A stretch of 64,000 nucleotides of DNA from contig CP119311.1 of NCBI GenBank assembly GCA_029202545.1, positions 1,178,001 to 1,242,000 of the forward strand, given 5' to 3'. The stretch comes from Candidatus Pseudobacter hemicellulosilyticus (lineage in GTDB: Bacteria; Bacteroidota; Bacteroidia; Chitinophagales; Chitinophagaceae). Below the pieces are notes generated by a model. The model searched no databases, was not told the DNA's origin, and saw only the letters and a list, made by a program, of their open reading frames with translations. A program made the position numbers and the translations under genes. Every line of letters starts with the position of its first letter. Position 1 is the stretch's first letter. Positions 1 through 8,839 of this stretch are shown one piece after another.

Positions 1-863
1 TTGCTGAACAGCTTTTTTTCTTTAACCAGGCTTTGGTACAGGCGGGAAGAGCCGCCGCCACCCAGCACCTCGGTGATGAGGTCGGCTACATAGTAGCCAT
101 GGCTGAGCCGGTTGCTCATATGCCAGCATTTGTAAATGGCGTCCAGCGGTACGGCCGCCCGCACTTCCAGCCGGCGTGCTGCGGTCTGCACCGGTTCTGT
201 GCTGAGCTGACGGGTATATTTTTCGCCGGGCGGGATATCCCCGAACCATTTTTCGGCCAGGGCCCGCACCTCTTCTGTCTTCACATGACCGCCCACCACC
301 AGGATGGCGTTCATGGGACAATAGTGTTTGGCAAAAAAGGCTTTTACATCCTGCAGGCTGGCGTCTTCAATATGCGCCAGCTCCTTACCGATGGTCATCC
401 AGCGATAGGGATGCACGGTATAGGCCATCTCCCGCATTTTGAACCAGACATCGCCATAGGGCTTGTTGATATAATGTTCCTTGAACTCTTCACTCACCAC
501 TTTGCGCTGCACTTCCAGGCTTTTCTTGCTGAAAGCCAGGGACAGCATCCGGTCGCTTTCCAGCCAGAAAGCTGTTTCCAGGTTTTCGGCAGGCAGCTGG
601 ATATGGTAATTGGTCACATCATTGGTGGTATAGGCATTGTTCTCACCACCGGCCATCTGGAGGGGTGTTTCAAAATCCTCGATATGCACGGAGCCACCAA
701 ACATCAGGTGTTCAAATAAATGGGCAAAGCCTGTCCGGGAAGGATCCTCGTCCTTGGCCCCCACATCATACATCACATTGACCACGGCCATCGGGGTGGC
801 GTGATCCTCATGTACCAGCACACGGAGACCGTTGCCAAGCGTAAATTTTTCGTAGTTGATCAT
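1..863 (-). CDS. M16 family zinc metallopeptidase, partial (N-terminal part)
   Basis: Read from an ATG at 863 leftward, the frame stays open to the window edge, so only about 287 N-terminal residues are present. The M16 (pitrilysin/insulinase-type) zinc signature HLFEH is at residues 48-52, with a downstream glutamate in VSEEFKEHY that fits the third zinc ligand. A second segment, NAILVVGGHV, is typical of the first M16 domain. No signal peptide is visible at this start. The family cleaves peptides or processes exported proteins; the substrate cannot be told. It lies 69 bp downstream of the PDZ aspartyl protease on the same strand, so the two may be co-transcribed. The C-terminal half lies outside the window. 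Confidence 0.88.
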   Translation of the reverse strand, partial: MINYEKFTLGNGLRVLVHEDHATPMAVVNVMYDVGAKDEDPSRTGFAHLFEHLMFGGSVHIEDFETPLQMAGGENNAYTTNDVTNYHIQLPAENLETAFWLESDRMLSLAFSKKSLEVQRKVVSEEFKEHYINKPYGDVWFKMREMAYTVHPYRWMTIGKELAHIEDASLQDVKAFFAKHYCPMNAILVVGGHVKTEEVRALAEKWFGDIPPGEKYTRQLSTEPVQTAARRLEVRAAVPLDAIYKCWHMSNRLSHGYYVADLITEVLGGGGSSRLYQSLVKEKKLFS

Positions 864-932
864 CAGTTCGTCAATTTGAGCGGACAGCAAATTAACGACA
901 AGTTGGGCTATTTGGTTGAAATGGGGGCAAAA

Positions 933-2129
933 TTACCGGCCGGTGAGTACATTCAGGACCTTTATTGTCAAAACTACCGGGCCCTGCTCCCGCAAGACCA
1001 GCACTTTAAGCTTTTCGCCGGGGGTCTGCAGCAGGTTCTTATAAGCCTGGATATTCTTGCTGAAATTATTCCCCACGGACAGGATCACATCCCCTTCCCT
1101 GAATCCCGCTTTCTCCGCCGGCGAACCGGGCATGATATCCACTACCTGGATCTCGCCTTCCACCAGGTACATGCCCAGGCCGGTATAGGAATAATCGAAA
1201 ATATCCTTGAAATGGGTGTTGGGCGTCATATAAATATCGCGGCGCTCATAATTAATGATGAGGTTGAAGCGCCGGAGCAGGTCGTTCCCGATCAGCCCCC
1301 CCAGGTAGGGGTAGGAGGTTACATTGTATTCATCCTCGAAGATATAGGTAGGCACATTGCGGAACTTATAGGGTCCCAGCCGTACCTGCTTTATTACGCC
1401 CTGCTTCATGGCCGCTTTACCGCCCAGCCCTTCAGCCTGGGTGCTGTACCATTTACGCCGGGGCCTCAGGGCCGAGCTGTCCGCCACAAAATCAGTGGAC
1501 AGCAGCAGGCACATACCGGCGCCGGTATCAAAATAATAACGGGACAGCAGCTCCCGCTCATCGCGGATCTCCACCTGGAAAATAGGAATATTCACCAGCA
1601 AAGGTTTCAGCAGGAAGCCGCCCTTGGGGTATTTGATAGTACCCCTGGTGGCCACATAGATGCGCATGCTGTCATAATTGATGCGCACAATATACCTGGA
1701 CAGAAAGCTGAAGCCAATGATGCCGTCTATCTTTTCACCATAGGCGCTGGTCAGCACTTCATAATCGTTGATATGGAAATTGAGACTGTCCACGCTCAGG
1801 CCGGGCAGGTGCAGCGTATGGCCATACGCAAACCGTACGCGCCGGATGCCGGCGATACCGCGGATGGTGCGATCGCTCAGGGCGGTGGTCAGCTTGAGCC
1901 GCTCGGTAGTCATGGAGTCCAGGGAAATACCCCCGCTGCCGGTATCCAGGATAAAATTGAGTGTATCGGGGAAAGCGGAGACCTTTGCTTTCAGGATAAT
2001 GATGCCACCCGTCAACAATTTGAAAGGGAAACTGGTAATATCACGGGAAGGAGGAGGAACAAACTCTTCCTGGGCCGTTAACCGCAGGGTATGGGCCAGG
2101 ACGACAAGCAGTATGGTTATAAGGCGCAT
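933..2129 (-). CDS. PDZ domain-containing retropepsin-like aspartyl protease
   Basis: The product has 398 residues. Residues 1-20 form a signal peptide ending in TAQ, so the protein is exported. There are two retropepsin-type catalytic motifs, DTGSGG at residue 62 and DTGAG at residue 201, as expected for two copies of the aspartyl-protease fold in one chain. Residues of about 315-395 form a PDZ domain, including GSPAEKAGFREGDVI. This architecture is common in Bacteroidota as a periplasmic or surface protease of unknown substrate. It sits directly upstream of the M16 peptidase on the same strand, which suggests a small proteolysis operon. Fold and motifs are visible; role is inference. Confidence 0.85.
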   Translation of the reverse strand: MRLITILLVVLAHTLRLTAQEEFVPPPSRDITSFPFKLLTGGIIILKAKVSAFPDTLNFILDTGSGGISLDSMTTERLKLTTALSDRTIRGIAGIRRVRFAYGHTLHLPGLSVDSLNFHINDYEVLTSAYGEKIDGIIGFSFLSRYIVRINYDSMRIYVATRGTIKYPKGGFLLKPLLVNIPIFQVEIRDERELLSRYYFDTGAGMCLLLSTDFVADSSALRPRRKWYSTQAEGLGGKAAMKQGVIKQVRLGPYKFRNVPTYIFEDEYNVTSYPYLGGLIGNDLLRRFNLIINYERRDIYMTPNTHFKDIFDYSYTGLGMYLVEGEIQVVDIMPGSPAEKAGFREGDVILSVGNNFSKNIQAYKNLLQTPGEKLKVLVLREQGPVVLTIKVLNVLTGR

Positions 2130-2302
2130 GCAGCAGGTTTACAGGTTCGGACCACAATCTGAAGAATGGGATCTTTTACAGCAGCCCGCCGGCAGACCAG
2201 GCAGGCATTCCAGCCGATTATTCTGGTAATTTAATCGATTTTGTCCAGAATAACCCTGCCGCCGGTATAAAATAAGTCATCCCCCGCAAACTGTACGTTT
2301 AG

Positions 2303-2310
2303 TATTTTTG
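2303..2310 (+). promoter_or_regulatory. candidate -7 box upstream of mqnC
   Basis: TATTTTTG fits the Bacteroidota -7 consensus TAnnTTTG and lies 17 bp before the mqnC start. No clear TTG -33 element is found at the usual distance, so this is a weak call. Confidence 0.3.
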
Positions 2311-2327
2311 TTGTTGAAACAGGAAGT

Positions 2328-3452
2328 ATGCACTTACAAGATCTATATGCCAAAGCGCTGAATTTTGAATTCCTTGATATTGAAGAAGGGATCGCGCTGT
2401 TTGAAGAGGCCCCTCTGACGGACCTGATGTACGTAGCCAATGAGTTGAGGAAGCAACAGGTACCCCATGGGAAAGTGACCTGGCAGATTGACCGCAACGT
2501 GAACACTACCAACGTCTGTACCGCCAACTGTAAATTCTGCAATTTTTATCGTATCCCCGGCCATGCCGAAGCCTATATCACGGATATTGGTACCTATAAA
2601 AATAAGATAGACCAGACCCTGCGCTGGGGCGGCGATCAGCTGCTGCTGCAGGGTGGCCACCATCCCAAGCTGGGCCTGCAGTTCTATGTGGACCTGTTCC
2701 GCCAGCTCAAGGAACTATATCCCACCCTCAGGCTGCACACCCTCGGGCCGCCCGAAGTTGCACATATCACCAAACTGGAGAAAGCCACTCACCATGAGGT
2801 GCTGAAAGCCCTGAAGGAAGCCGGCATGGACAGCCTGCCCGGCGCCGGTGCGGAGATCCTGGTTGACAGAGTCCGCCGCCTGATCTCCAAAGGAAAATGT
2901 GGCGCCCAGGAATGGCTGGACATCATGCATGAAGCCCATAAGCTGGATATCACTACCTCCGGCACCATGATGTTTGGTCATGTGGAAACGCTCCGGGAAC
3001 GGTTTGAACACCTGATCAAGATCCGGGAAGTACAGTCCCGTAAGCCGGCCCATGCCAAAGGCTTCCTGGCCTTTATCCCCTGGACCTTCCAGGATGTGGA
3101 CACCCTGCTGACCCGCATCCGCGGCGTCCAGAACCTGACCACGCCCGATGAATATATCCGTATGATCGCTATCAGCCGGATCATGCTCCCTAATATTATT
3201 AATATCCAGGCCTCCTGGCTGACCGTGGGCAAGGAAACCGCCCAGCTCACCCTGCATGGCGGCGCCAATGATTTTGGCAGTATCATGCTGGAGGAAAACG
3301 TGGTAAGCGCCGCCGGCGCTCCCCACCGGTTCACCTACAGGAGCATACAGCAGGCCATTCGCGAAGCCGGCTTTGAACCCCAGCTGCGCACCCAGCAGTA
3401 CCAGTTCAGAGAAATGCCTCAACAAATTGAGGAACAGGTTATTGACTATTAG
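2328..3452 (+). CDS. mqnC: Cyclic dehypoxanthinyl futalosine synthase (radical SAM), MqnC
   Basis: This 374-residue radical SAM enzyme closes dehypoxanthinyl futalosine to its cyclic form in the futalosine route to menaquinone, in the cytoplasm. The [4Fe-4S]-binding cysteines are C64, C68 and C71 (CTANCKFC). The WQIDRNVNTTNVC lead-in, QGGHHP, the GAGAEIL segment and the SGTMMFGH segment are all typical of MqnC. Length matches the family. No other mqn gene is in the window, so the pathway must be scattered on this chromosome. The next gene starts 71 bp downstream on the same strand but is functionally unrelated. Confidence 0.93.
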   Translation: MHLQDLYAKALNFEFLDIEEGIALFEEAPLTDLMYVANELRKQQVPHGKVTWQIDRNVNTTNVCTANCKFCNFYRIPGHAEAYITDIGTYKNKIDQTLRWGGDQLLLQGGHHPKLGLQFYVDLFRQLKELYPTLRLHTLGPPEVAHITKLEKATHHEVLKALKEAGMDSLPGAGAEILVDRVRRLISKGKCGAQEWLDIMHEAHKLDITTSGTMMFGHVETLRERFEHLIKIREVQSRKPAHAKGFLAFIPWTFQDVDTLLTRIRGVQNLTTPDEYIRMIAISRIMLPNIINIQASWLTVGKETAQLTLHGGANDFGSIMLEENVVSAAGAPHRFTYRSIQQAIREAGFEPQLRTQQYQFREMPQQIEEQVIDY

Positions 3453-3523
3453 TAGGCATTTTAATGCATAAACATTATCTTTACCGCACTGGTTAGGCAT
3501 TGTTTTTTATGTAAACGAATGCT

Positions 3524-6151
3524 ATGAATCTGCGCCCTGCTTACCTCACCCGGATTGTGACCGCAACCCTTACAATTGTTGCGGCAGGGTTTCTATTTAA
3601 TTTTTTCAGACTATATATCAGTTCTCCGGCCACCCAACAGACCCAGCAGATCAGTTCGCTGATCATCGCCATCGTCTGCCTGGTCCTCCTGTTATTACGC
3701 TCCTTTTTTGATAATAGCCGCCAGTTGGTGGAAGCACAGCTGAAAGAACAGGTCATCAATACCCTGGAACAATACCGGCTCCTGGCAGATAACGCCCAGG
3801 ATATCATTTCCGAGCACGGACCTGATGGCCAGATCCTGTATATCTCCCCCTCTGTTAAAAAGATCCTCGGTTATTCGCCCGATACAGTGATCAATACACC
3901 CCTTTCTGATTACCTGCACCCGGAAGACCGGCACAAATTCACACCCTCCCGCCAGGACCTCCGGGAGCTGGAAGAAAAGGACAGCCTGGTACTGCGGTAC
4001 CGGATGCGCTGTAATACCGGTGAGTACACCTGGCTGGAAAGTATTGTGAAACCTATCCGCGAGAACGGGCATATCACGCTTTTCATCAGCATCTCCCGCG
4101 ATATCACCGACCGGAAAAAAGCAGAGGCCGAAAAAGAATCACTGCTCAACAGTGTCCGGCAGTCCGAAGAACTGCTGCGTACCGTGATCAATTCCACACC
4201 CGACTGGATCTTCATCAAGGATAAGGAACACCGCTATATGCTGGTCAACCACGCTTTTGCAGATTCCATGGGCCTGAACCCCGAATCCATTATTGGCAGG
4301 ACCGACCTGGAAATAGGCATGAACGAGGTCAATGTGCTCGGCGACCCCGAAAAAGGCATCCGGGGTTATATCCATGACGATAAGGAAGTGATGAACACCG
4401 GCAAAGCCCTGTTTGTGCAGGAAGAGGCCATTACCGTACGCCAGGAAAAACTAATCCTGCGGACCATCAAAGTGCCTGTCTGGAATGTGAGCGGCTCTAT
4501 CCACGGCGTACTCGGCTTTGCACAGAATATCACGGAGCAGAAAGCCACTGAAGAAGAACTGATCCATGCCAAGGAAATGGCCGAATCAGCCAATATAGCC
4601 AAGAGCCTGTTCATGGCCAATATGAGCCATGAGCTGCGCACCCCCATGAATGGCATCATCGGCTTTACCGACCTGGTGCTGACCACCGAGCTGCAGTATA
4701 TCCAGCGGGAATACCTGGAAAATGTAAAACAGAGCGCTTATCACCTGCTGGACATCATCAATGATATCCTGGACCTTTCCCGTATTGAGGCCGGCAAGAT
4801 GCAGATAGAACATACTGCCTTCCGCCTGGATGAGCTGGTGCAGGAAACAGTGGATATCCTCGCCGCCCAGGCCTTCGAAAAACAACTGGAACTGGTCTGT
4901 CATATAGAACCCGAGATCCCTTCCCGCTTCAGTGGCGATCCCGTACGTATCCGCCAGGTACTGGTGAACATACTGGGCAATGCCATCAAGTTCACCCCCC
5001 AGGGTGAGATCTTTGTTTCCGTAGCCAGCACCGGCGATATTTACCAGCGGGACGGTAAGCCCTGCCTGGATGTTGAAGTGGCCGTTCGTGATACCGGTAT
5101 CGGCATCTCCGAAAGGAAGCTGCGCCAGATATTCGAAAGCTTTACCCAGGCCGATGCCAGCACCACCCGCAAATATGGCGGTACCGGGCTGGGCCTGACC
5201 ATTTCCAAAAGCCTGGCCGAAATGATGGAGGGCGACCTCCTCGTGAAAAGCGAGATTGGGCGGGGCAGTACTTTTACCCTGAAAGTACCGCTGGAAGTGC
5301 TGAATCCCAAACCCCAGCTGTCCAGTGAATACAAACCGCCGCTGCGCAAAGTACTGGTAGTGGATGATAACGGCACCAACCGCTGGCTGATGCAGGATAT
5401 CTTCCGCTATTTCCATATCGCCTGCGAGATCGCCGGGGGCGGCCGCGAAGCGCTCATGATCCTGGACCGCATCCAGCGGACCGGTGAACCGCTGGACCTC
5501 ATTATCACCGACCAGCATATGCCGGAAATGGACGGCATCCAGCTGATCCAGGAGATCCGCAGGCAGGACCGGTTCCCGCAACCCGCTATGCTCATGCTTT
5601 CTTCCCTGGAAATGGAACTCCACAAACAGGAGGCGGAAGACCTTGGCATCCGGCAGCTGCTGAGCAAGCCGGTGAAATTGTATGAGCTTTATTCTTTACT
5701 TTGTGCTATGTTCAGTACTGGAAAAGAAGAAAATAAACCACTGTCAAATCCGGTTCCTTCCGTTCCAAAAGCGTCAGATCCCGTCACCATCATGGTGGTG
5801 GAAGATGAACCCGTGAGCATGCTGCTGATCACCGAAGTACTCCGCAAGATGGGCTTCCGGCTGCTCAAGGCCACCAACGGTAAGGAAGCGCTGGAATTAT
5901 TGCGGCACCATGAGCCTGTACTCATTTTCATGGACGTCAATATGCCGGAAATGGATGGTTATACCACCACACGTATGATCCGGCAGCTGCCGGAACCCAA
6001 CCGGAGTGTGACCATCATTGCCCTTACGGCCGATGCCATGGAAAGCGATAAGGAAAAATGTATTGCCAACGGAATGGACGATTATATCTCCAAACCCTTC
6101 CGGCGGGATGAGATCATTGCCATCCTGAAGAACAGGACACTGCTGGTGTGA
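3524..6151 (+). CDS. Hybrid sensor histidine kinase with two PAS and two receiver domains
   Basis: The product has 875 residues. Two transmembrane helices (about 8-28 and 42-62) with a very short external loop are followed by two PAS domains (about 80-200 and 215-335). A HisKA domain carries MSHELRTPMNG near residue 366, then a HATPase domain with DTGIGI and GGTGLGL. Two receiver domains follow, near 608-725 (TDQHMPEMDG, phospho-Asp near 660) and 753-870 (MDVNMPEMDG, near 802). All catalytic residues appear intact, including the conserved Lys of both receivers (SKP). With almost no extracytoplasmic domain, sensing is probably through the PAS domains. No cognate output regulator is adjacent, so it may pass phosphate on elsewhere. 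Confidence 0.92.
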   Translation: MNLRPAYLTRIVTATLTIVAAGFLFNFFRLYISSPATQQTQQISSLIIAIVCLVLLLLRSFFDNSRQLVEAQLKEQVINTLEQYRLLADNAQDIISEHGPDGQILYISPSVKKILGYSPDTVINTPLSDYLHPEDRHKFTPSRQDLRELEEKDSLVLRYRMRCNTGEYTWLESIVKPIRENGHITLFISISRDITDRKKAEAEKESLLNSVRQSEELLRTVINSTPDWIFIKDKEHRYMLVNHAFADSMGLNPESIIGRTDLEIGMNEVNVLGDPEKGIRGYIHDDKEVMNTGKALFVQEEAITVRQEKLILRTIKVPVWNVSGSIHGVLGFAQNITEQKATEEELIHAKEMAESANIAKSLFMANMSHELRTPMNGIIGFTDLVLTTELQYIQREYLENVKQSAYHLLDIINDILDLSRIEAGKMQIEHTAFRLDELVQETVDILAAQAFEKQLELVCHIEPEIPSRFSGDPVRIRQVLVNILGNAIKFTPQGEIFVSVASTGDIYQRDGKPCLDVEVAVRDTGIGISERKLRQIFESFTQADASTTRKYGGTGLGLTISKSLAEMMEGDLLVKSEIGRGSTFTLKVPLEVLNPKPQLSSEYKPPLRKVLVVDDNGTNRWLMQDIFRYFHIACEIAGGGREALMILDRIQRTGEPLDLIITDQHMPEMDGIQLIQEIRRQDRFPQPAMLMLSSLEMELHKQEAEDLGIRQLLSKPVKLYELYSLLCAMFSTGKEENKPLSNPVPSVPKASDPVTIMVVEDEPVSMLLITEVLRKMGFRLLKATNGKEALELLRHHEPVLIFMDVNMPEMDGYTTTRMIRQLPEPNRSVTIIALTADAMESDKEKCIANGMDDYISKPFRRDEIIAILKNRTLLV

Positions 6152-6216
6152 CCCTGCCGCATACAACCATTCCGGGCATTTCCCCGTCTTACCGGTTATA
6201 AAAAACCATCAACACC

Positions 6217-6516
6217 ATGAATAAGCCTGCGCTGCCTTCACTGGCTTTGTGCATTGTCCTGGATCTCATTGGGTATGCTACCTATGCCATCCCTGTACTG
6301 GGTGAACTGGGCGACCTGATCTGGGCTCCCATCTCGGGCTTTATTTTCTACCGGCTCTTTGGTGGCTGGAAAGGTGCTTTCGGTGGTGTATTCAACTTCA
6401 TTGAAGAGATCCTGCCAGGGCTCGATTTCATCCCCAGCTTTTCCCTGATGTGGGCATGGCAGCATTATACGCAGTCAAAAAGATCAACCCTGCCCCAGCC
6501 CGCCAGCCAGGCCTGA
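6217..6516 (+). CDS. Small membrane protein of unknown function
   Basis: This 99-residue protein has two or three hydrophobic segments (about 8-30, 36-48 and 72-86) and a polar, Pro/Ser-rich tail. I do not recognise the family, although similar short integral membrane proteins with Gly/Pro-rich loops are frequent in Bacteroidota. It lies 65 bp after the hybrid kinase on the same strand and ends one base before the stop codon of the convergent response regulator. The tight packing and codon use like its neighbours support a real gene. No function is assigned. Confidence 0.7.
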   Translation: MNKPALPSLALCIVLDLIGYATYAIPVLGELGDLIWAPISGFIFYRLFGGWKGAFGGVFNFIEEILPGLDFIPSFSLMWAWQHYTQSKRSTLPQPASQA

Positions 6517-6517
6517 G

Positions 6518-7204
6518 TTATTTTTCCATCACAAACCGATAGCCGATCCCTTTAATGGTGATAATGGCCAGGGCATCATCATGCCGCAGGTAACTGCGCA
6601 GCTTGGTAATATAAACATCCAGGTTGCGGGAGTTGAACACGGAATCATTCCCCCATAACAGGTTGAGTACTTCTTTGCGGTCTATGATCTTTTCCCGGTT
6701 GCGGTACAGCAGCTTCAGCAGCTCCGTTTCCCGGAAGGACAGTTTCCGTTCTTCCCCCTCCAGTGAAAGGGTTTGCCGGCTAACCTGGAACAGGTAGCGG
6801 CCAATCTTCCATTCCTCCCTGGAACCCGATCCCTCCGGCCGGTAGCGCAGCACATTGGCAATGCGGACAATCAGCTCCTCCATACTGAAAGGCTTGCGGA
6901 TATAATCATTGCCGCCGGTGGCAAAACCTTTTACCAGGTCTTCCGTCTGTGTTCTGGCCGTCAGAAAGATTATGGGTACGGTGGCATCCAGCTGCCTGAT
7001 CTCTTCGGCCAGGGTGAACCCGTCCTTACCCGGCAGCATCACATCCAGCACACAGACATCAGGATGTAATTGACGGAAAGCATCCATCACCTGCAGGCCA
7101 TCACTTTCCATGACCACCGTAAACCCCCGGCTCTCGAGGCTCTCTTTGACGATCTTGCCAAGGAACTGTTCATCCTCTACATATAGTATCCGGGTATTGT
7201 TCAT
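6518..7204 (-). CDS. OmpR/PhoB-family DNA-binding response regulator
   Basis: The receiver domain (about 1-118) has the acidic pocket in YVEDE, the phospho-Asp in VCVLDVMLPGKDG and the conserved Lys in DYIRKPFS. A C-terminal winged helix ends with IKGIGYRFV, typical of OmpR-type regulators. The start is placed at the ATG at 7204, giving MNNTRILYVEDE; the open frame extends 10 codons upstream, but that part lies inside the kinase gene. The ATG overlaps the kinase stop (ATGA), so the two are translationally coupled. A likely target is the direct-repeat region at 8753-8791 between the kinase and the GLPGLI gene. Confidence 0.93.
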   Translation of the reverse strand: MNNTRILYVEDEQFLGKIVKESLESRGFTVVMESDGLQVMDAFRQLHPDVCVLDVMLPGKDGFTLAEEIRQLDATVPIIFLTARTQTEDLVKGFATGGNDYIRKPFSMEELIVRIANVLRYRPEGSGSREEWKIGRYLFQVSRQTLSLEGEERKLSFRETELLKLLYRNREKIIDRKEVLNLLWGNDSVFNSRNLDVYITKLRSYLRHDDALAIITIKGIGYRFVMEK

Positions 7205-8712
7205 GCGGCTGCAGGGAATTGAAGGGTGAAGCAACTGCCCTGGCCCGGTTCACTGGCAACAGTGATACGGCCCTTATGCCTTTGCATAACATAGGACACG
7301 TAACTAAGCCCAAGCCCATAGCCTTTGACATTGTGGGTATCACCCGTGGGTATGCGAAAAAACTTATCGAAGATCTTTTTCCGGTATTCCGGCGCTATCC
7401 CGATCCCGTTATCGGCCACACTCATTTCCAGCTGCCGGCCTTTGGATGCCAGCAGGATATTGATGCAGGGTTTACCCTGACTGTATTTCAGGGCATTGTC
7501 CAGGAGGTTGTACACCACGCTGGTGATATGCAGCCGGTCCCCTTTCAGGGTAAAATCATCACCCTCCAGCTGCAGCGTTACTGTTGCATGGTATTTATCA
7601 AACTGCAGGCGCATGGAGCCCATTACTTCTTCCACTACTTCGCGCAGATCAAAGAGGTCTTCCCGCAGCTGGATCTGCTGCTTCTCAAACATAGAGAGCT
7701 TGAGTACTTTGTCTACCAGCAGCGAGAGCCTTTGCAGTTCACTGCTGCTGATGTCCAGGTATTCAAGCGTACGCCGCGGATCATGCAGGGCATTGAAACT
7801 TTTCAGCGCTTCAATAGCCACACTCACCGTGGCAATAGGTGTTTTCAGCTCATGGGTGATATTGCTGATAAGGTCATTCTTTAGCTGGGTCAGCCTGCGC
7901 TGCTGGATAAAATTGCGCAGCAGCAGCCCGAAGGACAGGACCGTCAGTCCTACCAGCAGCAGGGACACCACAAACTGAGGCACCAACTGACGCAGGAGGT
8001 AAGGGGTGGTATCCGCCAGTTCAATCTTATAGGAGTAGGGAGAACCAAAGCCACCCCAGGCAATATTGGCATGGGCAGGATCGCCGGGACGACCACGGGG
8101 TCCGCCGGGCGGCTGGCTGTTCTTTTCCACGCTGATGGCAAAGGGAACGGTTATCCCTTCCTGCCGGAAAGCCGTATCTGTGCGCAGGGTCAGGTCCTTG
8201 CTGCTCAGGGAGTCTTTGAAGGAAGGGATGCCGCGGGCCAGCACCACCACCTGGTCTTTTGAAGGAGTTCCATCGCCGGGACGGTTTTCCATCCGCCTGG
8301 TAACGCTGAGGGAAACGCCCGGCTCACCAGGAACAGGATCATTGCCGGGTGTAGCCATCCGCCAGTGGAAGGCACTGTCCGGCATACGCTCTGCTCCGGC
8401 CTCAGGCAGGGTTATCATCCGTCGGATGGGATGGCCGCCAGCCACAGAATCGGTTATATATCCCCGTAATATCCTGGCCAGCCCTTCAGGCGAAGTGCCT
8501 TCGGGCAACCTGATCTGGAGGCTGCTGTCCTGGCGCAGCTTTTCCTGCTGCAGGTGGACCACCGTTTCGCGAAAGAGCGAATTGGTGCGTATCTGCAGGG
8601 TCAGCTCCGCCTCCCGGTAGCTCTTGTACAGCCAGTACACCTGGAAGGCCGCCACGGCCAGGATGGCCAGCAGCATCAGGGCTACAGAGATATGGATCCT
8701 GCTCTTGTTCAT
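7201..8712 (-). CDS. Membrane sensor histidine kinase (HisKA/HATPase)
   Basis: This is a classical two-transmembrane kinase of 503 residues from the ATG at 8712 (MNKSRIHIS); the frame is open 14 codons further up, but that part is not kinase-like. TM1 is near residues 7-28 and TM2 near 245-265. The large periplasmic domain between them ends in a Gly/Pro-rich stretch (PPGGPRGRPGDP). The H-box is NITHELKTPIA, followed by NLLDNALKYS, DNGIGI and GYGLGL. It is the partner of the overlapping OmpR-type regulator. It is divergent from the GLPGLI gene, whose product also carries a Gly/Pro-rich tract, so the module may sense an envelope or metal signal; that is inference. Confidence 0.92.
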   Translation of the reverse strand: MNKSRIHISVALMLLAILAVAAFQVYWLYKSYREAELTLQIRTNSLFRETVVHLQQEKLRQDSSLQIRLPEGTSPEGLARILRGYITDSVAGGHPIRRMITLPEAGAERMPDSAFHWRMATPGNDPVPGEPGVSLSVTRRMENRPGDGTPSKDQVVVLARGIPSFKDSLSSKDLTLRTDTAFRQEGITVPFAISVEKNSQPPGGPRGRPGDPAHANIAWGGFGSPYSYKIELADTTPYLLRQLVPQFVVSLLLVGLTVLSFGLLLRNFIQQRRLTQLKNDLISNITHELKTPIATVSVAIEALKSFNALHDPRRTLEYLDISSSELQRLSLLVDKVLKLSMFEKQQIQLREDLFDLREVVEEVMGSMRLQFDKYHATVTLQLEGDDFTLKGDRLHITSVVYNLLDNALKYSQGKPCINILLASKGRQLEMSVADNGIGIAPEYRKKIFDKFFRIPTGDTHNVKGYGLGLSYVSYVMQRHKGRITVASEPGQGSCFTLQFPAAA

Positions 8713-8752
8713 ACCGCACAAATGTAGCCATTCCGGCAGGCCGGCCCGCAGC

Positions 8753-8791
8753 ATTAACCTTAATTAACGTTAATGCAAGGTGTATTAACCT
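8753..8791. promoter_or_regulatory. Tandem direct repeats, likely response-regulator binding site
   Basis: ATTAAC occurs at 8753, 8763 and 8784, that is, with 10 and 21 bp between starts. The second copy sits in the perfect palindrome ATTAACGTTAAT (8763-8774). Tandem direct repeats about one helical turn apart are the usual target of OmpR/PhoB-family regulators. The block lies upstream of the GLPGLI -7 box and about 40 bp from the kinase start, between the two divergent units. Confidence 0.5.
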
Positions 8792-8811
8792 CCCCTCCTG
8801 CGGGCATATTT

Positions 8812-8819
8812 TAGCTTTG
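8812..8819 (+). promoter_or_regulatory. candidate -7 box of the GLPGLI gene
   Basis: TAGCTTTG matches TAnnTTTG and ends 20 bp before the ATG at 8840. The direct repeats at 8753-8791 lie just upstream, where an activator would bind. No good TTG -33 element is seen, which would fit an activator-dependent promoter. Confidence 0.4.
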
Positions 8820-8839
8820 ACCACACAAAGAATTTTTTT

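Noticed and set aside
720..2081. Plus-strand frame of 453 codons over the aspartyl protease gene
   Set aside because: Antisense shadow; the minus-strand product has signal peptide, two DTG motifs and a PDZ domain.
4586..5623. Minus-strand frame of 345 codons over the hybrid kinase
   Set aside because: Shadow of the kinase gene; no signal or domain features.
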